A program made the translations under genes and the position numbers. Positions 17,073-22,903 of a DNA stretch of 23,034 nt are shown piece after piece. Source of the DNA: an uncultured Prevotella sp. (lineage in GTDB: Bacteria; Bacteroidota; Bacteroidia; Bacteroidales; Bacteroidaceae); contig USAI01000033.1 in the NCBI GenBank assembly GCA_900552675.1, forward strand, positions 1 to 23,034, in the 5' to 3' direction. The notes under the pieces are model-generated. The model was given only the letters and a program-made list of their open reading frames with translations, made no database searches and had not been told where the DNA came from. Each line of letters begins with the position of its first letter. Position 1 is the stretch's first letter.

Positions 17073-17251
17073 AAGTAGGACGGTGGTCTCTGTGCCCCGT
17101 CCTCCAGCAACAAGCAATGCTATTTACTCCCCTCTCCAACGGGGAGGGGAAAGCCGTGCGTTAGCGCGGCGCGGGGGTGGGGCTATTGATAGTTATCTAT
17201 TTAGATGTGCTGGGTGTTGGAGGACGGGGCGCGGAGACCACCGTCCTACTT
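17073..17251. repeat. Composite inverted-repeat element (REP/MITE-like)
   Basis: A 33-bp inverted repeat (17073-17105 and 17219-17251) matches at 31 of 33 positions. Each arm is itself a near-palindrome built from GTAGGACGG and CCGTCCTCC. A third partial copy, GTAGGACGGGGCG, lies at 17013-17025. Inside is another stem, CCCCTCTCC with GGGGAGGGG (one G-T pair, 17129-17150), followed by GGGGGTGGGGCT. Tetranucleotides GTAG and GGAG flanking a GC-rich palindrome are reminiscent of REP elements mobilised by RAYT transposases. No transposase is present in the window. Confidence 0.65.
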
Positions 17252-17268
17252 GGAGGGTGCATCCGTTT

Positions 17269-17332
17269 AGTAAAAGTATTAATGCTGTGTGAAGTGTTTC
17301 AGTAAAAGTATTAATGCTGTGTGAAGTGTTTC
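17269..17332. repeat. 32-bp perfect tandem duplication
   Basis: Two identical 32-base units lie side by side (17269-17300 and 17301-17332), each beginning AGTAAAAGTATTAATGCTGT, and a few bases of a third follow. The unit is not a multiple of three and there is no gene around it. Confidence 0.9.
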
Positions 17333-17422
17333 AGAAAAAGTGGGCGTAAGGCGTGTGAAGGCAAGGGAAAAGTGAGCTGAAAACAATGGAAAAATGGGGT
17401 GGAAACAGTCGAAAAGTTGTGG

Positions 17423-17548
17423 GAAACCCATGTAAATGTTATCTCGTAACGGTCGATGCACATGCTCATGACGGTCGATGCTCATGTTCATAACGGTCGT
17501 TGCTCATGTTCATAACGACCGTTGCGAGATGACATTTTCGTGGGTTTC
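17423..17548. repeat. 33-bp inverted repeat enclosing three 22-bp tandem units
   Basis: Arms at 17423-17455 and 17516-17548 match, as reverse complements, at 29 of 33 positions. Between and partly overlapping them are three 22-base units (17449-17470, 17471-17492, 17493-17514), each starting ACGGTCG and ending in CATG or CATA. The transcript could fold into one long hairpin with a repeated loop. The four arm differences could reflect selection to keep pairing or recent formation. This is not a CRISPR: there are no unique spacers. Confidence 0.8.
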
Positions 17549-17550
17549 AG

Positions 17551-17594
17551 AAAACTGTTTGTGGCTTTTTAAAAAACTGTTTGTGGGTTTTTAG
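17551..17594. repeat. Two imperfect 22-bp tandem units
   Basis: AAAACTGTTTGTGG followed by CTTTTTAA or GTTTTTAG occurs at 17551-17572 and 17573-17594. The 22-base period equals that of the neighbouring array, though the sequence differs. Confidence 0.75.
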
Positions 17595-17601
17595 AAAACA
17601 A

Positions 17602-17630
17602 AAGGCTACTTTTGGGCTTACTTTAGCCTT
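17602..17630 (-). terminator. Weak candidate terminator downstream of the 576-aa gene
   Basis: AAGGCTA (17602-17608) pairs with TAGCCTT (17624-17630) around a 15-nt loop. On the minus strand it is followed by TTGTTTTC. A second stem, GTGAGCGT/ACGCTCAC (17655-17662, 17673-17680), lies just after the stop without a U-tract. Neither is strong. Confidence 0.35.
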
Positions 17631-17692
17631 GCTTTTATGGTGCTAAATGCTTGTGTGAGCGTGGGTTATACTACGCTCACTGATGATTGATG

Positions 17693-19423
17693 CTACAGTC
17701 TCGATGCAATATGTTTGCGGTATCGCTTCATGTGCGTGTCAGACAGCACCTTGCTGATGCGGTTGATGCGTTGCTGAGGAGTGGCCGTAGGGTCGTCGGC
17801 CTCGTTATCTTCGGTCAGGCGTAAGGTGCCTTCACCTGTTACAGGCAGATATTCGTCCCAGTAAACGGGCACGTCGTGCCAATCGCCATCGCCTCCTAAT
17901 TTTGATATGTAGCTTACGCGCTCTTCGCTATAGTGGCCATGGGCATACACGGTTATCTGTTTTACGCCATCAACGGTAGGGCCTTCTTCGGTCTTCAGTA
18001 TGCAGTCGGTCACGCACGATGGGTCTTGAAAATGCTGTTGCCCCCAGTGGTTAGCCAGCGCTTCGTGTTCCCAAAAACAACTTTCTTGTTTCATCTCTCG
18101 CCCATAGATGTCTTCTTTCGGCCTTATTTGCTGATACATAGGCACGCAGAGCAAGGGCGCAAAAGTGAAATAGATGGCGCGAAAGAAGTTGGCGTTCATG
18201 CTATAAAAGTCTTTTTCGGCACGGGCATAGTCGTAGTCGTCAAACTGTCGTGGGTTCATATCAAGGTTTACCGATTGTATGTGTTCGGCCACGATCGTGT
18301 TGATCATACCGTCTTTTATAAAGTCGAAGTCGTCGCCATAGGCCGTCCATTTGTCTTTCAGCAGCTTGAGTATATTTTCTTGTGCCAGGGGTGTGAAGAG
18401 CAAGGCAAACTGCTGGTTGCTGTTGCGGTTGCTGGTGTTGAAGGCCACCTCAAACGCTTCGTTCGTCATCATGGCATAGTCGTTATTATCAAGGTCGCGC
18501 GCCTTACGCTTCAACTTATACTTTTGCCACTTGTAAGAGAGCGACCCCTCGCGGTTGGCCAGCCCACTGCTCTCGCGATAAAAGGTGAGGTCGGGGGCGG
18601 CGGTGTTGCCATAAAATAGGCGGGTGCGCTCATAATATTCGGGGTAGGGGGCGGTTACGCTGGCGGTAAGCGTCTCGCTGTGTTCTACGGCATGTTCTTT
18701 GCCATCGCTGTCGGTCTCGTATGTAGTCCAGTATATGGTTTTTGAGCCATAGTAGGTCTTGGTGCCCATCTCCATCTTGCGTGTGCGACATAGCACAAAG
18801 GGGTTGCCATTGATGAGGCCCGTGTTGGCGTAAATAACTGATCGCTCTTCGTTAAAGTCGTCGTCCCAGCCGTACCGCTCTTTTAGGTCGGCCAGTCGTT
18901 GCGAGGTGAAGTAGGGGTCGAACGCAATCTTGGGCACTGTGGCCGTTATCATACGTGCGAGCATATCCCAGTCGTACAGGCGGTTCAAGGGTTCCATTTG
19001 TAGCCATGCCTCTTGCTCCATCTCGTATGCCGACTGCTCAAGCTCGTCGCGCTCGTTGTTGAGGCGTCGCATCTGTGGGTGTATCTTGATGAACAGGCAT
19101 AGCAGTGCCGCCACCATCGCCATGACGATGATGTAGAAGGTAGCGTCGTCTATCGTTTTTTGGTTTTCGTAGAGCACGAGTCCACAGATCACCACTGCTA
19201 TCCAAAGCAGTGTGCAGAAGAAGCGGGTCCACCAGTAGCTTTTCTTGATGGTTTCAAGTTCATCTTCGGTGTCGTATAGCCGGCTGCACGTTTCTTGGTT
19301 GGCTTTTACGTCAACCTGTGCCTCTTGTGCCAGCTGTGCGAAGGTGTCTCGGGCTACCTTTTCAAATTTTGGGCGAAACGTTTTGACATATTCGTCCAGC
19401 GGATCGTATATATCGTTTGCCAT
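17693..19423 (-). CDS. Large uncharacterised two-helix membrane protein
   Basis: I do not recognise this 576-aa protein with certainty. There is no signal peptide. An N-terminal helical region (about residues 1-60) leads to two close membrane helices (about 66-85 and 94-113) joined by a short charged loop. An acidic coiled-coil-like stretch (about 118-145) follows, then a large soluble domain. That domain includes WTTYETDSDGKEHAVEHSE and many aromatic residues. The end is basic (MKRYRKHIASRL). The layout of a coiled coil, two helices and a cytoplasmic domain is loosely like DUF3137-type proteins, but this is only an impression. The ATG at 19421-19423 is preferred to a TTG two codons upstream. 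It starts 48 bases after the DUF5020-like gene and may be in its operon. Confidence 0.8.
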   Translation of the reverse strand: MANDIYDPLDEYVKTFRPKFEKVARDTFAQLAQEAQVDVKANQETCSRLYDTEDELETIKKSYWWTRFFCTLLWIAVVICGLVLYENQKTIDDATFYIIVMAMVAALLCLFIKIHPQMRRLNNERDELEQSAYEMEQEAWLQMEPLNRLYDWDMLARMITATVPKIAFDPYFTSQRLADLKERYGWDDDFNEERSVIYANTGLINGNPFVLCRTRKMEMGTKTYYGSKTIYWTTYETDSDGKEHAVEHSETLTASVTAPYPEYYERTRLFYGNTAAPDLTFYRESSGLANREGSLSYKWQKYKLKRKARDLDNNDYAMMTNEAFEVAFNTSNRNSNQQFALLFTPLAQENILKLLKDKWTAYGDDFDFIKDGMINTIVAEHIQSVNLDMNPRQFDDYDYARAEKDFYSMNANFFRAIYFTFAPLLCVPMYQQIRPKEDIYGREMKQESCFWEHEALANHWGQQHFQDPSCVTDCILKTEEGPTVDGVKQITVYAHGHYSEERVSYISKLGGDGDWHDVPVYWDEYLPVTGEGTLRLTEDNEADDPTATPQQRINRISKVLSDTHMKRYRKHIASRL

Positions 19424-19471
19424 TGACAAGAAGGATTGTTTTTTGTTGTTATTAGGTTGTGGTGATGAGGA

Positions 19472-20224
19472 TTAGAAATCCCATTTCACACCAAGACATG
19501 GGCGACATTTGAAGCCACCTGTCGAGCCGAAGTTGTTGGTCAACTCTACCTCGCCACCAATGCTAAGGTTTTCGCAGCCAAAGTGTTGACCTACGTTATA
19601 CCATAGCTGAGGCTCAGAGAGGAACACGGTGTGCTTGGTGTCGCAGCCGTCTTCGCGATAGTCTACGCCGTGTGTCTCCCACCAGAAGTCGGCAAAGCCG
19701 TTAAACTTCAGGCCCTTAACGCCGAAGATGTCGTTACAAGCCCATACGGCCGTAAACTGCATGGGCACGTTTTGTCCTTTCTTGCGAATGGTTTTGTAGA
19801 GGGCTTCGAGGGTGAGCGTGTTCTTGAACGCCTTGTCGTGCATGAAATATTCAACACCAAAGAGCCAAGCGTTGTTGATGGGGTAGGAGGCATAGATGCC
19901 ACCGTTATATTCAACGTGCAAACTCCAGTTCTTCAGGCTCGAGTTTTGCCAAAAGTTAAGGGCGCGTGATATCTCGGTATAGGTGCCGCCCAGTGATACA
20001 TTGTGTTTCGAGTCGGTAACCTTGTCGTAGTTGAAGTCGTGATCGACAAAGAAGTAGGTGCTTCCCCACTTGTCTTGCTTGAACATCTCAAGGGTGAGGG
20101 TTACAAACTTACGGTCGGAACCAAAATCGTATAATACTTGTGCATTGGTTTGTGCCTTAGCCTTTACGGTGAAAAGTGTGGCTAAGAACAATACTACCAC
20201 GATGGTCAGTTTGTTAGTATTCAT
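19472..20224 (-). CDS. DUF5020-like (Tsx-type) outer-membrane protein
   Basis: From the ATG at 20222-20224 this is 250 aa with a signal peptide (MNTNKLTIVVVLFLATLFTV, cleavage near KAKA-Q). The mature part begins QVLYDFGSDRKFVTLTLEMF then KQDKWGSTYFFVDHDF, which resembles the Bacteroidota DUF5020 family, related in layout to Tsx-like nucleoside channels. The strand-rich protein ends in a strand, LGVKWDF, with the C-terminal Phe of outer-membrane barrels. The longer frame from 20284 adds 20 residues ahead of the signal peptide and is unlikely. A -7 box lies at 20272-20279. Substrate is unknown. Confidence 0.78.
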   Translation of the reverse strand: MNTNKLTIVVVLFLATLFTVKAKAQTNAQVLYDFGSDRKFVTLTLEMFKQDKWGSTYFFVDHDFNYDKVTDSKHNVSLGGTYTEISRALNFWQNSSLKNWSLHVEYNGGIYASYPINNAWLFGVEYFMHDKAFKNTLTLEALYKTIRKKGQNVPMQFTAVWACNDIFGVKGLKFNGFADFWWETHGVDYREDGCDTKHTVFLSEPQLWYNVGQHFGCENLSIGGEVELTNNFGSTGGFKCRPCLGVKWDF

Positions 20225-20271
20225 TGTTGTGCGATATATTATAAATGACAGTGAATATTTAATATCATTTA

Positions 20272-20279
20272 CAAAATTA
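20272..20279 (-). promoter_or_regulatory. -7 box of the DUF5020-like gene
   Basis: TAATTTTG on the minus strand matches TAnnTTTG and is 47 bases ahead of the chosen ATG. No good -33 element is visible. Its position inside the longer upstream frame supports the internal start at 20224. Confidence 0.5.
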
Positions 20280-20353
20280 AACATTTTATTTGAAACCCAG
20301 TGGCTCTATCGTGTAAATAATGCCATGTGTGCCCACGTTTTATGCTATTATAC

Positions 20354-20445
20354 ACAAATGGTATAACAGAATATCTACAAATGGTATAACGAAATATCTA
20401 CAAATGGTATAACGAAATATCTACAAATGGTATAACGAAAAACCA
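20354..20445. repeat. Four tandem 23-bp repeats
   Basis: Units start at 20354, 20377, 20400 and 20423, each beginning ACAAATGGTATAAC. Copies 2 and 3 are identical, copy 1 differs by about one base, and copy 4 diverges after 18 bases. The first copy sits in an inverted arrangement TTATAC-ACAAATG-GTATAA. They lie between the divergent promoters of the DUF5020-like gene and a micro-ORF. The 23-base period (about two helical turns) fits iterated protein binding sites. Confidence 0.85.
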
Positions 20446-20494
20446 ATATTTTGTATAATTATGTGCTTAAATGCTTCATTTATAATGTTTTTCG

Positions 20495-20502
20495 TATCTT
20501 TG
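20495..20502 (+). promoter_or_regulatory. -7 box ahead of the plus-strand micro-ORF
   Basis: TATCTTTG is a perfect TAnnTTTG match, 27 bases before the ATG at 20530. No TTG is found at the right distance upstream; the tandem repeats end 50 bases earlier. Confidence 0.55.
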
Positions 20503-20529
20503 TGCCAGCAATCATAAATGGCAAGAAAT

Positions 20530-20616
20530 ATGAAAAAGTATAGACCAACCACTAAGTATGCTATTCGTCGTGAAGATGGAGTGTATGTTGTTCCTATAGG
20601 GTGCCTTAAAAACTAG
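20530..20616 (+). CDS. Micro-ORF of 28 codons (unrecognised peptide or truncated gene)
   Basis: The ORF encodes MKKYRPTTKYAIRREDG, then VYVVPIGCLKN and a TAG stop. It has a good -7 box 27 bases upstream and a typical Bacteroidota ATG context (GAAATATG). The sequence is protein-like, with a basic start, one Cys and a hydrophobic stretch, but is not a signal peptide. The stop is part of a palindromic CTAG at 20613-20616 that also supplies the stop of the opposing micro-ORF. It could be a small peptide gene, the surviving N-terminus of a truncated gene, or chance. Confidence 0.35.
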   Translation: MKKYRPTTKYAIRREDGVYVVPIGCLKN

Positions 20617-20705
20617 AATTGGCAAAATCCACACTTTAAATATTCGTTGAGGATTGAACGGTAATTTCCACTCCTTGAATTTATTATGTCTCTTTCAATT
20701 CTCAT
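20613..20705 (-). CDS. Micro-ORF of 30 codons opposing the previous one
   Basis: The minus strand encodes MRIERDIINSRSGNY, then RSILNEYLKCGFCQF and a TAG stop within the shared CTAG. About 60 bases upstream is the best promoter match of the window (-33 TTG, 20-base spacer, TATATTTG). The peptide is charged at its start and ends with a CxxC pair, CGFC. I recognise no family. The transcript could alternatively be a small or antisense RNA running into the plus-strand micro-ORF. Confidence 0.35.
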   Translation of the reverse strand: MRIERDIINSRSGNYRSILNEYLKCGFCQF

Positions 20706-20765
20706 ATTTACACCAATTACTTCTGTTTTGTGCCAAATACGACACTTTTCCGAACTTGTTAGGTG

Positions 20766-20796
20766 CAAATATACAATATATAGAGGAATACTACAA
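20766..20796 (-). promoter_or_regulatory. Promoter with both -33 and -7 elements (minus strand)
   Basis: On the minus strand TTG (20794-20796) is followed after exactly 20 bases by TATATTTG (20766-20773). This matches the Bacteroidota arrangement of TTTG, 19-21 bases, TAnnTTTG, except that the first T of the -33 is G. Transcription would start near 20759 and run leftward into the 30-codon ORF. This is the clearest sign that something here is expressed. Confidence 0.6.
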
Positions 20797-20856
20797 CTTT
20801 TCTGAAAGTTATTTTTATTTATTTTCCAATCATAACGAATCAGCTTATTGCATTAA

Positions 20857-20940
20857 ACCCCAATCGTTCATTAGGGCTTGCTTGTATTTTGCTTTCAGAA
20901 GAGTAGATTTTGTTTGGCTTTTAATGAGTAATAGCGAGCT
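20857..20940. repeat. Dispersed intergenic repeat, copy A
   Basis: This stretch shares ordered blocks with 22904-22989: CCCAA, TCGTT/TCGTTAG, TTAGGGCTTGCTTG or its variant, AGAAGAGT(A/G)GATTTTGTTTG and CTTTTAAT. A shorter copy lies at 22029-22066. It has no coding potential I would defend. Confidence 0.6.
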
Positions 20941-20961
20941 ATTGCAAATTATAAACAGAAA

Positions 20962-21002
20962 AAGCGGTATAGGAATATTGTCAAACAATTCCTATACCGC
21001 TT
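20962..21002 (-). terminator. Perfect 15-bp stem, possible minus-strand terminator
   Basis: AAGCGGTATAGGAAT (20962-20976) pairs perfectly with ATTCCTATACCGCTT (20988-21002) over an 11-nt loop. On the minus strand it is followed by TTCTGTTTATAAT, a modest U-rich tract. It lies about 200 bases after the stop of the lipoprotein gene at 21201, far for a terminator but with nothing obvious between. It could also be a palindromic element. Confidence 0.5.
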
Positions 21003-21200
21003 ATATTCAACGCTTTAATCTATACTGGATAGTAGCTTTGAGCCATTAATATTTGTCTTCGTTGAAGAGGGACAATGCTTACTGAGTTTCAAACGATTAA
21101 TAATAGTAAATTAAACCATTTTATATCGCATTATTGTAGTAGAAAGGAAAACCATAGTGATTATTCACTCTTGTTGTTATCAGCAAACTTAGGCTCATGT

Positions 21201-21911
21201 CTACTTGGTTGCTACAGGGCGTGCGGAAATGCCCCAGTTTCGATACGAGGAGTTACCACTTAATTCTGTCGGATTTATTTGGTCTTTTCTAAAATGCAAT
21301 ATTTCAATATATTGATAATCTTCAGTTCGCGCTATATCTTTTATAAGATAGCTTCCATATTTTCCTGACCACTGAATGAGTGACCCTGTATTAGCCCCAG
21401 CAGCAGGTAAGAAAATTGAATTACCATTAGGTCCTGTTACAAGATAACCTGTTATTGATTCGTTATCGTAGCTTAACCGCCACTCCCACTTACACTTTGT
21501 AACAAGTTCGATAGCTTCTGCATGCTTTGGCAGTCGGCTTTTTTTGCCCCATTTAACGGTTGCTACATCGTCGGCAGCGTCCAACTCACGTTTTCCGTCT
21601 TCCCTAGTGTACTTAGTAAACTCATCGCCATCAAACCATTTGTAAGTAGTCAAGGTGTATTTGTTCTTAGGCTCAATTTCGCCCCAAGAGTAATAGTTGC
21701 CAACTTCATAAATAGATTCAGCCCCAACGTTGCGAGTTGCCCACAACAAACCGCTAGGCAAACCCAAATCTACAAATTTGTGGCCATTGATTACATACAC
21801 TCCATTCTTGCCCGCTGTAATGTTGTCATCGTTATCATCATCGCTGCTGCAAGCTGTCAGAACGCACAGGCATAGCAACATCAACGGAAACAATCTAAAT
21901 ATCTTTTTCAT
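21201..21911 (-). CDS. FISUMP/DUF1566-like lipoprotein
   Basis: This 236-aa exported lipoprotein has a lipobox LTAC with the lipidated Cys at residue 21, followed by SSDDDNDDN. That acidic stretch resembles the lipoprotein export signal used by Bacteroidota to send lipoproteins to the cell surface. The rest is the common Bacteroidota domain with VDLGLPSGLLWATRNVGA, the segment VGNYYSWGE, SRLPKHAEAIELVTKCKWEW and a final GISARPV, related to FISUMP/DUF1566 carbohydrate-binding-like folds. Its role is unknown; such proteins are often surface or fimbria-like components. It has its own -7 box and no operon partner. Confidence 0.82.
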   Translation of the reverse strand: MKKIFRLFPLMLLCLCVLTACSSDDDNDDNITAGKNGVYVINGHKFVDLGLPSGLLWATRNVGAESIYEVGNYYSWGEIEPKNKYTLTTYKWFDGDEFTKYTREDGKRELDAADDVATVKWGKKSRLPKHAEAIELVTKCKWEWRLSYDNESITGYLVTGPNGNSIFLPAAGANTGSLIQWSGKYGSYLIKDIARTEDYQYIEILHFRKDQINPTELSGNSSYRNWGISARPVATK

Positions 21912-21951
21912 ATTCTGTTTGTTGTTTTGTTAATTTTATTTTATTTTAGTG

Positions 21952-21959
21952 CAAAGGTA
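21952..21959 (-). promoter_or_regulatory. -7 box of the FISUMP-like lipoprotein gene
   Basis: TACCTTTG on the minus strand lies 40 bases upstream of the ATG, in the same sequence form as the boxes ahead of the FKBP and ompP1-like genes. No confident -33 element is seen. Confidence 0.6.
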
Positions 21960-22028
21960 GTCAAATACCCTATCATTCTATTTAACTATGTGTTAACATA
22001 TATGAAAATACAATAAAAGTTTGCCTTA

Positions 22029-22066
22029 TTATCTCAAAACGGTCGTTAGGGCTTGCTTGTTTTTTG
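22029..22066. repeat. Dispersed intergenic repeat, short copy C
   Basis: CTCAAAACGGTCGTTAGGG followed by CTTGCTTGT matches the first half of copies A and B. The rest of 21960-22200 has no gene; it contains a small stem ATTTCCC/GGGAAAT (22128-22134 with 22145-22151). Confidence 0.55.
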
Positions 22067-22200
22067 GGGGTGCAACCCACGTTTCAGACCGACGAGGACG
22101 CTTCCTGTTAAGAAGTTACAGAACGGGATTTCCCCTCCACTTTAGGGAAATTCATACGCATGTTTATAGTTTTTCCTTTACAACATCGGCTAATAAGGCA

Positions 22201-22281
22201 TATCTTTGCATAAAATAGGCTGCATCTCGGCAAAATCATCAAGCAAGCTTGATATTCTGCTCTCGATTTGCACTATCTTTG
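22201..22281 (+). promoter_or_regulatory. Promoter region of the His/Cys-rich gene with two TATCTTTG boxes
   Basis: TATCTTTG occurs at 22201-22208 and 22274-22281; the second, 42 bases before the ATG, is the likely -7 box, with a TTG 22 bases upstream of it (22249-22251). Between them lies a hairpin ATCAAG-CAAG-CTTGAT (22237-22252). The block from the hairpin to the box resembles a promoter segment I recall as recurring in Prevotella-type genomes, but I cannot verify that here. Confidence 0.55.
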
Positions 22282-22323
22282 TAACAGAAAAAACAAGTAA
22301 TAACCCTCAAAACAATCTGGATT

Positions 22324-22875
22324 ATGAAACGTACATTATTAGCAATCGCAGCGGCAATCGTGATGATAACATCCGCAAACGCCCAGAAACTTACCAACAT
22401 TCAGGCTGAAGCCAGCTTCATCACCGATAAGATGATGGTGGAATTGGGATTGAACAAATCTCACCGCAACAGCATCCTGAACATCAACCTGTCATATCTC
22501 AACGGCATTAACAGCTATCGCGACATCGACGCCTATGGATGGCAATATCGCAACAGGCAGCTAAGACACATTCTCTCGCCCAGTCAATGGAGACGTTTCT
22601 GCGAATCGTATTACTTCTACCGTCCGATAAGTTGGAGCGACAGAGAATATGTTCACAACATCTACGTGAAATATCCGAAACACTGCTGTCACTCCAAGCA
22701 CCACCGGTATTACGACGACAGACACCACAAACACTACAAGAAGTGTGACAAGCATTGCAAGCACTACAAGAAGTGTGACAAGCATTGCAAGCACCACAAG
22801 AAGTATGACAAACATTATAAACACCATAAGCACCACAAGCATCACAAACACTACAGGGATAGAGATGACGACTGA
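22324..22875 (+). CDS. Exported protein with a His/Cys/Lys-rich repeat tail
   Basis: The 183-aa protein has a clear signal peptide (MKRTLLAIAAAIVMITSANA, then QK). Residues 28-115 form a helical domain. DKMMVELGLNKSHRNSI and LRHILSPSQWRRF are spaced like the two LTxxQ-type helices of Spy/CpxP periplasmic proteins, but this is only a resemblance. The tail (119-183) holds about 20 His and 6 Cys. The 10-residue unit KHYKKCDKHC occurs twice exactly (136-145, 146-155) and once with Cys changed to Tyr (156-165). KHHKHHKHHKHY and an acidic RDRDDD end follow. The tail should bind transition metals such as zinc, copper or nickel; function is unknown. It appears monocistronic, with a 42-base gap to the -7 box. 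It could also be a surface-binding or metal-storage protein. Confidence 0.82.
   Translation: MKRTLLAIAAAIVMITSANAQKLTNIQAEASFITDKMMVELGLNKSHRNSILNINLSYLNGINSYRDIDAYGWQYRNRQLRHILSPSQWRRFCESYYFYRPISWSDREYVHNIYVKYPKHCCHSKHHRYYDDRHHKHYKKCDKHCKHYKKCDKHCKHHKKYDKHYKHHKHHKHHKHYRDRDDD
22729..22818 (+). repeat. Three 30-bp in-frame repeats in the His/Cys-rich tail
   Basis: Units at 22729-22758 and 22759-22788 differ by one base, and the third (22789-22818) has several substitutions that change Cys to Tyr. The 30-base period preserves frame, so copy number changes would lengthen or shorten the metal-binding tail without disrupting the protein. Confidence 0.9.
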
Positions 22876-22903
22876 CGCAACGGCAGGCACATAGTCTGCC
22901 CCA

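Larger units (their letters stand above)
16866..17692. other. Repeat-dense gene-free region upstream of the T9SS operon
   Basis: These 827 bases contain no convincing gene. They hold, in order, a composite inverted repeat (17073-17251), a 32-bp tandem duplication (17269-17332), a long inverted repeat enclosing 22-bp tandem units (17423-17548), two further 22-bp units (17551-17594) and small stems near the end of the upstream gene. The segment nearest porP (16866-17010) is AT-rich and should hold the operon promoter, but I find no clean TAnnTTTG box. Confidence 0.7.

Noticed and set aside
17053..17292. 79-codon plus-strand open frame
   Set aside because: It is simply a reading through the palindromic element and has no protein-like character.
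17423..17594. CRISPR array
   Set aside because: The 22-bp units abut one another with no unique spacers and there are no cas genes.
20225..20284. Extra 20 residues ahead of the DUF5020-like signal peptide
   Set aside because: The -7 box lies inside that stretch and the internal ATG gives a normal signal peptide.
20354..20445. CRISPR array or replication origin iterons
   Set aside because: There are no spacers, and no replication initiator gene or DnaA-box cluster is nearby.
20654..21049. 131-codon plus-strand open frame
   Set aside because: It runs through a promoter, a dispersed repeat and a perfect stem, and its translation is rich in rare residue runs with no family features.
22206..22409. 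67-codon plus-strand open frame overlapping the start of the His-rich gene
   Set aside because: It crosses the promoter and is out of frame with a well-supported signal peptide gene.
22882..22900. Terminator after the His-rich gene
   Set aside because: GGCAG/CTGCC is only a 5-bp stem and no U-tract follows.
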